From: CAVQSS01 sp963746605 | Lineage (GTDB): Bacteria > Desulfobacterota > RBG-13-43-22 | Assembly: GCA_963746605.1 (NCBI GenBank) | Contig: CAVVCH010000033.1 | Location: 1-64,000 of the forward strand | Direction of reading: 5' to 3' | DNA: 64,000 bases | Shown: positions 17,293 to 26,444 of the stretch, in pieces | Layout of the letters: each line of letters starts with the position of its first letter | Numbering within the stretch: the stretch's first letter is position 1 | The notes under the pieces: model-generated | Databases searched by the model: none | What the model saw: only the letters and a program-made list of their open reading frames with translations | What the model was told of the DNA's origin: nothing | Program-made: the position numbers and the translations under genes

Positions 17293-18606
17293 CTACGCCG
17301 CGCGCTTCGCGCTTCGCGCTCGGCTCCTTACTGTTCCGGGCAGCTCCTCCACTCCGCCGATACGGCCCAGAACGGCGGAAGCCGCGGCCACCGCCGGGTT
17401 GGAAAGATAGACCTCGCTCTTCGGGTGCCCCATCCGGCCCACAAAATTACGGTTGGTGGTGGCGATAGCTCGCTCCCCCTGGGCCAGAATCCCCATATAC
17501 CCCCCTAAACAGGGGCCGCAGGTGGGCGTGCTGACCACCCCGCCGGCCTTCAGGAAAATTTCCACCAACCCTTCCTTGATGGCCTGCCGGTAGATCCAGG
17601 GAGTGGCTGGAATGATAATTAAGCGCACGCCCTTAGCCGCTCTTTGGTTCTTCAGGACCCGGGCCGCTACGCGCAAGTCCTCCAGCCGCCCGTTGGTGCA
17701 GGAACCGATAACGGCCTGGTCGATGGGAACCCGGCCCACTTTGGAAAGGGGCCGGGCATTCTCCGGCAGGTGGGGAAAGGCCACCTGGGGCTCGATATCC
17801 TTCAGGTCGTACTCCCGCACCTCATCGTATTCCGCTTCCGGGTCGGACTGGTAAGGGCGTCCCAATTTCTTCGATCGTTCCCGAACGTAGGCCCACGTGG
17901 TTTCATCCGGTTCAAAGATGCCGCTTTTGGCCCCGGCCTCGATGGCCATGTTGGCCATGGTAAACCGGTCGGCCATGGAGAGCCTGGTAACGGCCGGCCC
18001 GCTAAATTCCATGGCCTGATAAAGCGCCCCATCCACCCCGATATCGCCGATGGTGTAGAGGATGAGGTCTTTCCCGGAGACCCAGGGCCGCGGCCGGCCA
18101 TGGTAGACGAATTTTATGGAAGACGGGACCTTAAACCAGGTCTTCCCGGTGATCATGGCCGCCCCCAGGTCCGTGCTGCCCACGCCGGTGGCAAAGGCCC
18201 CCAGGGCTCCGTAGGTGCAGGTGTGGCTGTCCGCCCCAATGACTAAATCGCCGGGCAGCACCAATCCCTTCTCCGGAAGCAGGGCGTGTTCGATCCCCAT
18301 CTCGCCCAGCTCAAAAAAATATTCCAGTTGCTGCTCCCGGGCGAATTCCCGGATCAGGCGGCACTGTTCGGCCGCGGCGATATCCTTGTTGGGGACAAAG
18401 TGGTCCGGCACCAGCACGACTTTCCGGCGGTTAAAGACCTTCCGCCCGCCGGCTTCCTTGAAAACCTGAATGGCAATGGGGGCGGTGATGTCGTTGGCCA
18501 GGGCCAGGTCCACGTTGGCCTGGATCAACTGGCCGGGCGCCACGGTCTTCAAACCGGCGTGGGCCGCTAAGATTTTTTCGGTAATGGTCTGGGCTTTTCG
18601 CATCAT
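17293..18606 (-). CDS. leuC: 3-isopropylmalate dehydratase large subunit
   Basis: A 437-residue aconitase-family protein carrying a [4Fe-4S] cluster. Cluster and active-site segments are GSCTNGRLEDLRVAA near residue 300 and the cysteine pair in TPTCGPCLGGYMG near 360. PDHFVPNKD and GADSHTCTYGALGAF are conserved substrate-site stretches. The start overlaps the end of leuA by 4 bp. The C-terminal VRSRARSAKRAA is an atypical basic tail. Confidence 0.95.
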   Translation of the reverse strand: MMRKAQTITEKILAAHAGLKTVAPGQLIQANVDLALANDITAPIAIQVFKEAGGRKVFNRRKVVLVPDHFVPNKDIAAAEQCRLIREFAREQQLEYFFELGEMGIEHALLPEKGLVLPGDLVIGADSHTCTYGALGAFATGVGSTDLGAAMITGKTWFKVPSSIKFVYHGRPRPWVSGKDLILYTIGDIGVDGALYQAMEFSGPAVTRLSMADRFTMANMAIEAGAKSGIFEPDETTWAYVRERSKKLGRPYQSDPEAEYDEVREYDLKDIEPQVAFPHLPENARPLSKVGRVPIDQAVIGSCTNGRLEDLRVAARVLKNQRAAKGVRLIIIPATPWIYRQAIKEGLVEIFLKAGGVVSTPTCGPCLGGYMGILAQGERAIATTNRNFVGRMGHPKSEVYLSNPAVAAASAVLGRIGGVEELPGTVRSRARSAKRAA

Positions 18607-20147
18607 CGCAATTTCTTAATGGGATTCTTTTTTAAATACTCCAGGCGGTTCAAGGCATTTAAATAGGCCTTGGCGCTGGCGGTGATGATATCCGGATCGG
18701 ACCCCTTGCCCAGGACCACGATCCCCTGCTCTTCCAGGCGAACGGTGACCTGACCCTGGGCGTCCGTGCCGCCGGTGATGGCGTTCACCGCGAAGCTGAG
18801 CAGTTTGGCGCGGGTCCGGGTGATCTTGCTGATCGTGTTAAAGGTCGCATCGATGGGACCGGCTCCGAAGCCGGCCTTCAGGACAATCTCGCCGTTGATC
18901 TCGATCTGCACGGTTGCCGTAGGCACGGCTACATTGCCGCTGATCACATTCAGATAAACCAGCTTGTAGATGTCCGGAATCCGCAGGACCTCATCGCCGA
19001 TCAGGGCCTCGATGTCCTCGTTGACCACCTCTTTCTTTTTATCCGCCAGCTCTTTAAACCGCTCGAAGACCCGCTCCAGATCGGCCTGGGGCAGGATGTA
19101 CCCCAGATCTTTGAGTCGTTCCTGAAAGGCGTGACGCCCGGAGTGCTTCCCCAGAACCAAAAGGTTTTGATCCAGGCCCACGTCCTGGGGTGTCATGATC
19201 TCATAGGTGCTGCGTTTTTTTAGGACCCCGTCCTGGTGAATCCCGGATTCATGGGCAAAGGCGTTGGAACCCACGATGGCCTTGTTGGCCGGAACCACCA
19301 GACCGGTGATCCGGCTGACCAGCCGGCTGGTGGGATAAATCTGCCGCCGATCAATGGCCGTAGTATAGGGGATCCGGTCTTTCCGGGTATGCAACGCCAT
19401 GACCAGTTCCTCCAGGGAGGTATTGCCGGCTCGTTCGCCGATCCCGTTGACCGTCACTTCCACCTGCCTGGCCCCGTTGTCCAGGGCCGCCAGGGAATTG
19501 GCTACCGCTAACCCCAGGTCGTCGTGGCAGTGGACGCTCCAGACCACTTCGGGAGGGCTTTGAACTTTTTCCCGCAGTTTCCTGATTTTTTCCCCGAACT
19601 CCTCAGGCAGGGCGTAGCCGACCGTATCCGGCACATTGATGGTCCGGGCCCCGGCCTTGATGGCCGTCCGGAGGGCCTTGGCCAGAAACCCGATCTCGGA
19701 CCGCGAGGCATCCTCAGCGGAAAACTCGATATTCGTAGTATAGCGGCGAGCGTAGCCGACTCCCTCCCGGATAAGTTCCAGGACCTCTTCCTTGGACTTG
19801 CGCAGCTTATACTTCAGATGCAGGGGGGAGGTGGCAATAAAGACGTGCAGTCTGGGATCCGCGGCTTCCTTTACGGCTCCCCAGGCCCGATCCAGGTCGG
19901 CCTTCTGAGTCCGGGCCAGGGCGGCCACGGTCAAGCCCCTAACCTCCCGGGCAATCAGGGACACCGCCTCAAAATCCCCCTGGGAGGCCACCGGGAAACC
20001 GGCCTCGATCACGTCCACCTTCAGCTTTTCGAGCTGCCGGGCCAGTCGCAGTTTTTCCTCGCGGTTCATACTGGCCCCCGGGGATTGTTCGCCGTCCCGA
20101 AGGGTGGTGTCAAAAATGATAATACGTTCCGCCATAAAACACCGCAA
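18603..20147 (-). CDS. leuA: 2-isopropylmalate synthase
   Basis: A 514-residue DRE-TIM metallolyase condensing acetyl-CoA and 2-oxoisovalerate, the first committed step to leucine. It has FDTTLRDGEQSPGASMNREE at residues 9-28, the metal-binding HCHDDLGLAVANSLAAL near 200, and GNTSLEELVMAL. The C-terminal part, from about residue 390, is the LeuA allosteric domain, so leucine feedback is likely. A start at ATG 20132 (MAERIII) is also possible. Confidence 0.96.
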   Translation of the reverse strand: MRCFMAERIIIFDTTLRDGEQSPGASMNREEKLRLARQLEKLKVDVIEAGFPVASQGDFEAVSLIAREVRGLTVAALARTQKADLDRAWGAVKEAADPRLHVFIATSPLHLKYKLRKSKEEVLELIREGVGYARRYTTNIEFSAEDASRSEIGFLAKALRTAIKAGARTINVPDTVGYALPEEFGEKIRKLREKVQSPPEVVWSVHCHDDLGLAVANSLAALDNGARQVEVTVNGIGERAGNTSLEELVMALHTRKDRIPYTTAIDRRQIYPTSRLVSRITGLVVPANKAIVGSNAFAHESGIHQDGVLKKRSTYEIMTPQDVGLDQNLLVLGKHSGRHAFQERLKDLGYILPQADLERVFERFKELADKKKEVVNEDIEALIGDEVLRIPDIYKLVYLNVISGNVAVPTATVQIEINGEIVLKAGFGAGPIDATFNTISKITRTRAKLLSFAVNAITGGTDAQGQVTVRLEEQGIVVLGKGSDPDIITASAKAYLNALNRLEYLKKNPIKKLR

Positions 20148-20190
20148 TCCTAATACGAAGATAAAATCGTTGCTGGTTACAAGTTGCTGG

Positions 20191-20244
20191 TTGCCGGTTT
20201 AAAAGCCTCGGCAGGCCTTTTCGTAAGAGCAAGTCTTAACCCGG
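20191..20244. repeat. Leader repeat upstream of leuA (two blocks)
   Basis: Counterpart of 17017-17113. A TTTCGTA/TACGAAA inverted pair lies in or next to it (about 20219-20252). It could be a leader hairpin or a dispersed element. Confidence 0.5.
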
Positions 20245-20273
20245 GCATACGAAAGTCCCTACCGGCCGAGGAT

Positions 20274-21038
20274 TCAGATCGGTTTTTCAACCGGTTCCGG
20301 AGCCGGTTTTTTTTTCCACAAGTAAAGGCTGACCACCGGACCCGAGATGACATACCCCAGGATGAAAACCGTCAGCATCACGAAGGGCTCCATGGCGATC
20401 AGGACAAACAGCAGCACCCCGGCGACCAGGACATTGAACGAACGCCGCTCCGCCAGTTTCAAACCCTTGAAACTCGGATAGCTCAGGTTGCTGACCATCA
20501 GAAAAGACAGGATATAAATCATGATCAGGACCAAGAGATAACCGGTCGAGCCGGCCCCCCCCATTTGGTACACAAAAAGGATGGTGGCGGAAACGATAGT
20601 GGCCGCCGCCGGAATGGGCAAACCGACGAAGAAATTCGGGTCCACCTGCCCGACCTGAACATTGAAGCGGGCCAGGCGCAAGGCTCCGCAGACCACATAC
20701 AGAAAGGCTGCCAGCCAGCCGAGGCGGTTGAAAGGCCGCAAGGCCCAGACAAAAACCAGGATGCCGGGGGCCAGGCCGAAGGCGATCAGGTCAGACAGGG
20801 AGTCATACTGCACTCCAAAAGCGCTGGTGGTATGGGTCATACGGGCAATGCGCCCGTCCAGCCCATCCAGCACGGCGGCCACCAGGATAGAAATCGCCCC
20901 CTGGTAAAAATTCCCCTGTATGGCGGCGATGATGGCATAAAACCCGCAAAAAAGACTGGCCGTAGTAACCAGGTTCGGCAATAAAAAAATGCCTCTTCTT
21001 TTATCCCGCTTTTTTTTGGCTCTTCGCTGCATCTTCAT
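20274..21038 (-). CDS. pssA: CDP-diacylglycerol-serine O-phosphatidyltransferase
   Basis: A 254-residue integral membrane protein that makes phosphatidylserine. The CDP-alcohol phosphotransferase signature is visible as DGLDGRIARMTHT followed by GVQYDSLSD, that is DG-x2-AR-x8-G-x3-D-x3-D, near residues 60-85. Several hydrophobic helices follow. The start overlaps psd by 4 bp. Together the two make phosphatidylethanolamine. Confidence 0.95.
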   Translation of the reverse strand: MKMQRRAKKKRDKRRGIFLLPNLVTTASLFCGFYAIIAAIQGNFYQGAISILVAAVLDGLDGRIARMTHTTSAFGVQYDSLSDLIAFGLAPGILVFVWALRPFNRLGWLAAFLYVVCGALRLARFNVQVGQVDPNFFVGLPIPAAATIVSATILFVYQMGGAGSTGYLLVLIMIYILSFLMVSNLSYPSFKGLKLAERRSFNVLVAGVLLFVLIAMEPFVMLTVFILGYVISGPVVSLYLWKKKPAPEPVEKPI

Positions 21039-21670
21039 GGTAAAAACCCCACGACCGTCAATCCGGCCTTGGTGCGATCACCGCGTTTTAAGGTAATTCG
21101 AGTATCCAAGGGCAGGTAGAGGTCCACCCGGGATCCGAATTGGATCAAACCGAATCGATCGCCGGCCCTGACCCGATCACCGGATCGGACCCAGCAGACG
21201 ATCCTGCGGGCGATCAACCCGGCGATCTGGACCACCGTAAAGCGATCTCCCTGATCCGTTTTTAAGTGAAGCATATTTTGTTCGTTCTGGCCGGAGGCCC
21301 GATCCTGGTGGGCCGCAAAAAATTTTCCCGGCCGGTAGTCTATCTCCTCGACAACCCCTCCCAGCGGAATGCGGTTCACGTGGCAGTTAAAAACCGACAT
21401 GAAGATACTGATCTTCCAGGTTCGTTCCGCCCCCCCCGGTCCATTCTCCTGTTCTTCTATGAGCAGCACCCGCCCGTCTGCCGGCGCCAAGACAGCCCCC
21501 TTTCCGCTCGGGGAAACCCGCTCGGGGTCTCGGAAAAAGGAGATCGCAAAGGCAGTAAAGAGACCGGCCAAACTCAAGCCTATCCGGCTCCCCAGCCATC
21601 CGAAGAGGACCACCAGTCCCAAACCCACGGCGAAAATGGGGGCCCCTTGGCGGGCGACGGGAATACGCAT
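21035..21670 (-). CDS. psd: Phosphatidylserine decarboxylase (short, archaeal-type)
   Basis: A 211-residue proenzyme that self-cleaves to make a pyruvoyl cofactor and decarboxylates phosphatidylserine. The N-terminal membrane segment is followed by FFRDPER and PADGRVLLIEEQ. The catalytic histidine is probably in FNCHVNRIPLGG, and the cleavage site is FGSR (GLIQFGSRVDLYLP near residue 180). Sits between ilvC and pssA. Confidence 0.93.
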   Translation of the reverse strand: MRIPVARQGAPIFAVGLGLVVLFGWLGSRIGLSLAGLFTAFAISFFRDPERVSPSGKGAVLAPADGRVLLIEEQENGPGGAERTWKISIFMSVFNCHVNRIPLGGVVEEIDYRPGKFFAAHQDRASGQNEQNMLHLKTDQGDRFTVVQIAGLIARRIVCWVRSGDRVRAGDRFGLIQFGSRVDLYLPLDTRITLKRGDRTKAGLTVVGFLP

Positions 21671-21684
21671 CCGGATCGCGGGGC

Positions 21685-22674
21685 TTACTTTTTCAGCCAG
21701 CTCATCATGTCCCGGAGCTTCTTCCCGACTTCCTCAATCGGGTGCTCGGCCTCGATCCGTCTCAACCCGTTAAAGACCGGCCGATTGGCCTGATTTTCGA
21801 GGATCCACTCCCGGGCGAACTCCCCGCTCTGGACCTCTTTCAGTATCCGTTTCATTTCCTTCCGGGTCTCCTCGGTGATGATCCGTTTTCCCCGGGTCAG
21901 GTCCCCGTATTCGGCCGTGTCGCTGACCGAGTAGCGCATGCGGCTGATGCCGCCCTCGTACATCAAATCCACGATCAATTTCAATTCATGGAGGCATTCA
22001 AAATAGGCGATCTCCGGCTGATATCCGGCCTCGGTGAGCGTATCAAACCCGGCTTTGACCAATTCGGTAACCCCGCCGCAAAGGACGGATTGTTCCCCGA
22101 AAAGATCCGTCTCGGTCTCTTCCTTAAAGTTGGTCTCAATCACGCCGGCCCGCGTGGCCCCGATCCCTTTGGCGTAGGCCAGGGCGATTTTCAGGGCCTG
22201 GCCGGAGGCGTTCTGATGGATGGCCACCAGGGAAGGGACCCCGGCCCCCTTTTCATATTCCCGGCGGACCAGGTGCCCGGGTCCCTTGGGGGCGATCATG
22301 ATGACGTCCACTTCCGGAGCCGGTTGGATCTGCCCGTAATGGATATTGAATCCATGGGAGAAGACCAACGTCTTTCCCGGATGGAGATGTTTTTTGACTT
22401 CGTTTTCAAAAAGAAAGGCCTGAGCATGGTCCTGGGCCAGGATTTGAATGACCTGGGCCTGGGCCGAGGCCTCGGCGGCGGTCACCGGAGAAAAGCCGTG
22501 TTCCTGGGCCAATCGGTAGTTGTCCGTTCCGGCCAATTCGGCCACGACCACGTCCACTCCGGAATCGCGGAGGTTCAGGGCCTGGGCGTGCCCCTGGCTC
22601 CCGTAACCGATAATCGCCACCTTAACCCCTTTCAGGTCATTCAGGTCAGCGTCTTGATCGTAATAAATTTTCAT
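21685..22674 (-). CDS. ilvC: Ketol-acid reductoisomerase
   Basis: A 329-residue class I enzyme converting acetolactate to dihydroxyisovalerate with NADPH. It begins MKIYYDQDADLNDLKGVKVA, with the Rossmann motif IIGYGSQGHAQALNLRDSG near residue 22. The metal ligands lie in DLFGEQSVLCGGVTELVKAG near 190 and the conserved ISDTAEYG-type stretch reads VSDTAEYGDLTRG. Length matches the short class. Confidence 0.97.
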   Translation of the reverse strand: MKIYYDQDADLNDLKGVKVAIIGYGSQGHAQALNLRDSGVDVVVAELAGTDNYRLAQEHGFSPVTAAEASAQAQVIQILAQDHAQAFLFENEVKKHLHPGKTLVFSHGFNIHYGQIQPAPEVDVIMIAPKGPGHLVRREYEKGAGVPSLVAIHQNASGQALKIALAYAKGIGATRAGVIETNFKEETETDLFGEQSVLCGGVTELVKAGFDTLTEAGYQPEIAYFECLHELKLIVDLMYEGGISRMRYSVSDTAEYGDLTRGKRIITEETRKEMKRILKEVQSGEFAREWILENQANRPVFNGLRRIEAEHPIEEVGKKLRDMMSWLKK

Positions 22675-22722
22675 TCTTTCCTCCTCAGTGAAATTAGAGA
22701 TATAAATGACGTCGACAGATCT

Positions 22723-23253
22723 TCATCCTTTTACCTTTTCACGTTTCAGTGCGCCCTCTTTTTTGCTGCGGGCCAGGGCGATGGCCCCGGTCCGGGCGAT
22801 TTCTTTAATCCCCAGATGGCTCAGCAGGTCCAATATAGCCGTGATCTTGCCTTCGTTGCCGGTAACCTCGATGGTATATTCCTGGGGGCTCACATCCACC
22901 ACCTGGCAGCGAAAAATATCCACGATCCGCAGGATTTCCGCCCGGGTGGCGGCTTCGGCCCGGACCTTAACCAGAGCCATTTCCCTTTCCACAAACTCGG
23001 TGTGGGTGAAATCAATCACCTTGATCACGTTCACCAGTTTGTTCAACTGCTTGGTGATCTGCTCGACGATCTGCTCATTGCCCTGCGTGACCAGGGTAAT
23101 CCGGGAAACGTCGGGCTCCATGGTTTCCGCCACACAGAGGCTTTCAATATTGAATCCCCGGCCGCTGAACAATCCGGTCACCCGGGACAACACCCCGGGT
23201 TCATTGTCCACCAAAACCGAAATAGTATGTTTTTGATTCTGATTATTTTCCAT
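22723..23253 (-). CDS. ilvN: Acetolactate synthase small subunit
   Basis: From ATG 23253 the 176-residue protein reads MENNQNQKHTISVLVDNEPG. The N-terminal ACT domain (GVLSRVTGLFSGRGFNIESL) senses valine and regulates IlvB; the C-terminal ALS_ss domain follows. The upstream in-frame GTG or ATG extension to 23337 overlaps ilvB and has no family sequence. It lies 14 bp after the ilvB stop. Confidence 0.95.
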   Translation of the reverse strand: MENNQNQKHTISVLVDNEPGVLSRVTGLFSGRGFNIESLCVAETMEPDVSRITLVTQGNEQIVEQITKQLNKLVNVIKVIDFTHTEFVEREMALVKVRAEAATRAEILRIVDIFRCQVVDVSPQEYTIEVTGNEGKITAILDLLSHLGIKEIARTGAIALARSKKEGALKREKVKG

Positions 23254-23267
23254 CGCGTTATACCAAA

Positions 23268-24956
23268 TTAGAGCAGCAACATTTCCGTCATGGCCGCCCC
23301 GGCCGGGACCATGGGGGAGACGCATTCTTCGGAACAAACCACAAAATCCATGATCACCAGCTTGGGAATCGACAGGGCTTTTTTGATGACCGGGACCACT
23401 TCTTCCGGTCGGGTGGCCCGAAGACCCACCGCCCCGTAGGCTTCGGCCAGTTTAACAAAGTCCGGGTTGCCCTTCAGGGCTGTCTGCGCGTAGCGCTTGG
23501 CATAGAACAATTCCTGCACCTGCCGGACCATGCCCAGATAGCCATTGTTCAGAATGGCGATCTTAACCGGGACGTTGTTGGCCACGGCCGTGGCCAGCTC
23601 CTGGATGTTCATCTGGATGCTGCCGTCGCCGGCGATGTCGATGACCATCCGATCCGGACAGGCGATCTGGGCCCCGATGGCCGCCGGGAACCCATACCCC
23701 ATGACCCCCAATCCCCCGGAGGTAATAAAAGAATTCGGCCGGTCAAAATGGTAAAACTGGGCGGCCCACATCTGGTTCTGGCCGACCTCGGTGGTGATGA
23801 TGGCCTGCCCCTTGGTCACCTCGTAGATCTTTTCCACCACGAACTGCGGTTTAATCTCCTCCCCCTCTTGCCGGTAGGTCAGTGGGTGGGAGGCCTTCCA
23901 CTCCCGGATCTCTTCGAGCCAGGGAAGGCGGATCTTATTCCAATCCTGGCCGGGCCACTTCTGGACCAGTTGGTTGAGTTTGGTCAGGGCGTCTTTACAA
24001 TCGCCCACGATCGGGATTTCCACGTTCACGCTTTTCCGGATAGAGGTCGGATCGATATCGATGTGAATGATGCGCGCCTCCGGCGCAAAGCGGTCCACAT
24101 TGCCCGTCACCCGGTCGTCGAAACGAGCCCCTACCGCGATCAGCAAATCGCAATGCCCAACGGCCATGTTGGCCCAATAGGTCCCGTGCATGCCCAGCAT
24201 CCCCAGGGAGAGGGGATGGGTTCCTGGGAAGCAGCCCAACCCCATCAGGGTGGAGGTCACCGGGATGGACAGCGTTTCGGCCAGAGCCTGGATCTCCGCG
24301 GAGCAGCGGGAAGAGAGCGCCCCGCCACCGGCATAAATCACCGGTTTCCTGGCCTTCTGTAGCGATGCGGCCGCTTTCTCGATCTGCCCCGGGTGGGCGC
24401 TGTAGGTGGGGCGATAGCTTCTCAGTTCGACCTTTTTCGGGTATTTGAACTCGGTGGCGGCCTTGAGCACGTCCTTGGGCAGGTCCACCAGGATCGGTCC
24501 CGGCCGTCCGGAGCGGGCCAGGTAAAAAGCCTCCTTGATCACTCGGGCCAGGTCTTCCACCCGTTTAACCAAGTAATTGTGCTTGGTGCAGGGCCTGGTG
24601 ATCCCGACGATGTCCACCTCCTGAAAAGCGTCATTGCCGATGAGCTCCGTGGGGACCTGTCCGGTAAAAACGACGATGGGGATGGAATCCATATAGGCGG
24701 AGGCGATGCCGGTAACCGTGTTGGTAGCCCCCGGCCCGGAGGTCACCAGACAGACCCCCACCTGGCCCGAGGCCCGGGCATAGCCGTCGGCCATATGGAC
24801 CGCCCCCTGCTCGTGCCGAACCAGAATATGCCGGATCGGCCTTTTTTCCAAGACATCGTAAATATCGGTAATTACCGCCCCAGGGTAGCCGAAGACACAC
24901 TTCACCCCTTCCTGAAGCAGGCTCTCGATTATGATTTCGGCGCCCGATAATTTCAA
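23268..24956 (-). CDS. ilvB: Acetolactate synthase large subunit
   Basis: A 562-residue ThDP enzyme. It makes acetolactate or acetohydroxybutyrate from pyruvate. The catalytic glutamate is in FGYPGAVITDIYDVL/RHEQGAVHMADGYARAS near residues 22-60, a FAD-binding middle domain follows, and the ThDP-Mg motif is GDGSIQMNIQELATAVANN then NNGYLGMVRQ near residues 440-485. The start overlaps the DUF465 gene by 4 bp. Confidence 0.97.
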   Translation of the reverse strand: MKLSGAEIIIESLLQEGVKCVFGYPGAVITDIYDVLEKRPIRHILVRHEQGAVHMADGYARASGQVGVCLVTSGPGATNTVTGIASAYMDSIPIVVFTGQVPTELIGNDAFQEVDIVGITRPCTKHNYLVKRVEDLARVIKEAFYLARSGRPGPILVDLPKDVLKAATEFKYPKKVELRSYRPTYSAHPGQIEKAAASLQKARKPVIYAGGGALSSRCSAEIQALAETLSIPVTSTLMGLGCFPGTHPLSLGMLGMHGTYWANMAVGHCDLLIAVGARFDDRVTGNVDRFAPEARIIHIDIDPTSIRKSVNVEIPIVGDCKDALTKLNQLVQKWPGQDWNKIRLPWLEEIREWKASHPLTYRQEGEEIKPQFVVEKIYEVTKGQAIITTEVGQNQMWAAQFYHFDRPNSFITSGGLGVMGYGFPAAIGAQIACPDRMVIDIAGDGSIQMNIQELATAVANNVPVKIAILNNGYLGMVRQVQELFYAKRYAQTALKGNPDFVKLAEAYGAVGLRATRPEEVVPVIKKALSIPKLVIMDFVVCSEECVSPMVPAGAAMTEMLLL

Positions 24957-25195
24957 ATTCCCGACCCCTTTTGCCGATACTCGGTGAGGATCTGGTCGAT
25001 ACGGTCCCGGCCGGCCAGTTTTAACTTCTGCAATCGCTTTCGCTCTACCTGCTCCTGATCGGAAAGGTAAAGGCGCTTGTTGAATTCGAGCAACTGGGCT
25101 TCGAATTGCCGGTGGTCCTTAATGAGTTGACGCAAATCATCATTTCCCGGCGCCGCCAGGAGTTGGTCGATCAATTCTTCGTCCCTTTTTTCCAT
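24953..25195 (-). CDS. DUF465-like small coiled-coil protein
   Basis: An 80-residue highly charged helical protein starting MEKRDEELIDQLLAAPGNDD, then LRQLIKDHRQFEAQLLEFNK. This resembles the YdcH/DUF465 family of short helical-hairpin proteins with no firm function. It is the first gene of the ilv-leu chain, overlaps ilvB by 4 bp, and begins about 30 bp after a clear promoter, so it may act as a leader cistron. Confidence 0.75.
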   Translation of the reverse strand: MEKRDEELIDQLLAAPGNDDLRQLIKDHRQFEAQLLEFNKRLYLSDQEQVERKRLQKLKLAGRDRIDQILTEYRQKGSGI

Positions 25196-25223
25196 ACGCT
25201 GCTCCTGAAATTTTTGATTAATT

Positions 25224-25252
25224 ATCTTAGGTTATCTATCTCTTTTTGTCAA
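25224..25252 (-). promoter_or_regulatory. Promoter of the DUF465-ilv-leu operon
   Basis: On the minus strand TTGACA (25247-25252), 17-bp spacer, TAAGAT (25224-25229). It ends 28 bp before the DUF465 start codon. The leader is too short for a T-box or attenuator. Confidence 0.65.
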
Positions 25253-25566
25253 ACGGAAAGATCCCGGGGACGGGTAGCGGCCATAGATGGCCTTCTTTAA
25301 AACGGATTTAGGGACCTTAAACCCCGATTCGCTCTCCGGAAAACCCTTTGAAAACCATTTCGCCGAACCCCGGCGGCTAATCCGGAAAGGGGAGAACCCC
25401 ACCCAAAAGGGCAAGGGATAACGGGAGTTTTATTCTTGGACCGCCCTTTCAAAATCAGCCCTGGCTATTGGCTGCCGTTTTTCTGACTTGATCCAAAGAG
25501 AAATGTTCCCCGTCCCCCTTGCAAATTCCAATCCAGAAGGTTCCGTTTTTCTCAGATCAAATTCCC
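25253..25566. other. Intergenic stretch, nothing coding seen
   Basis: The divergent gap between the ilv operon and the PilZ gene. Short open frames exist but lack ribosome sites and family resemblance. I see no RNA gene or repeat. Confidence 0.5.
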
Positions 25567-25594
25567 TTGACAAACACCCCCCTCTTTAGATAAT
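25567..25594 (+). promoter_or_regulatory. Sigma70-like promoter of the PilZ gene
   Basis: TTGACA (25567-25572), 16-bp spacer, GATAAT (25589-25594), 85 bp before the ATG at 25679. Confidence 0.6.
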
Positions 25595-25678
25595 TTCCAT
25601 TGTCTTGTAAGAATTTCAGAATGGATGACCTTGCGGTCTTAAGTCCTTCGGCCGATTTTAAGGTCCCTTAGTACGCCG

Positions 25679-26317
25679 ATGATCAACGAAAACCTTTTTT
25701 CCCCTGGCCTGCCCCTATCCATCGAGATACCCTTTTTGGAAAAAATCAGATGCGCCAGTTTTTTTAGAGGCTGCAAGGAATATCACTATGTTTTAATTGA
25801 TCATCCTATTCATAACGGGATCCCTGTCCAAATGGAACCTAATAAACCCTGCGTGGTCCGTTTTATTCACGAAGGGAATGTTTTTGGTTTTTCGGCCTAT
25901 ATTATAGCGCCCATCAGGCAACCCTTTCCTTTGGTTTTTTTGACCTACCCCGATGAACTCGAATCCCTCAACCTGCGAACCAATCCCCGTTACCCGGTCC
26001 GGATCGAGGCCACCTACACCTATCAGACCCCGGAAGGGTCCGCTCCGGGAATGGGCACCGGCCTGATCCTCAATATTTCCGAGGGGGGATGTCTTCTGGA
26101 AGGGGAACAATTCTTTGATCCGGGAAGCCGACTGACCTTATCCTTTACCATCCCTCCTCAGGAAACAGTGCAGGAGCTGGAGGTAGAGGTCAAGCGGCTT
26201 CGGAAAAAGGGAGAACATGCCCATCTGGGATTAACCCTCATTACTCCTTCGGAAACCAACGCGCGTAAGATCAACGATTACCTCGCCCGCATGAAGTCCC
26301 TGAGGATCTCCCCCTGA
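25679..26317 (+). CDS. PilZ-domain protein (YcgR-like)
   Basis: A 212-residue cytoplasmic protein. Residues 1-95 resemble the YcgR N-terminal flagellar-brake domain. Residues about 100-205 are a PilZ domain with the c-di-GMP-binding RxxxR (RTNPRYPVRI) and the downstream N-x-S-x-x-G (LNISEGGCLLEG) both present. I therefore expect c-di-GMP binding and a role in motility or surface behaviour. It has its own promoter and is followed by a DUF2889 gene. Confidence 0.85.
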   Translation: MINENLFSPGLPLSIEIPFLEKIRCASFFRGCKEYHYVLIDHPIHNGIPVQMEPNKPCVVRFIHEGNVFGFSAYIIAPIRQPFPLVFLTYPDELESLNLRTNPRYPVRIEATYTYQTPEGSAPGMGTGLILNISEGGCLLEGEQFFDPGSRLTLSFTIPPQETVQELEVEVKRLRKKGEHAHLGLTLITPSETNARKINDYLARMKSLRISP

Positions 26318-26444
26318 TCGTTTTACCCCCCTTTCTTCTGCAGTCAAAAAATCAACCCTTGAACCCACATTTCGATTGACAGATAAAATGTTTATGAATA
26401 CCCTCCTGGGAAGCCAAACCTTTTTCAATTCCAGGAGTACTAGC

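Noticed and set aside
21742..23271. A 509-codon plus-strand open frame antisense to ilvC and ilvN
   Set aside because: It mirrors the codon structure of two well-supported genes, has no family sequence and no ribosome site. A GC-rich shadow.
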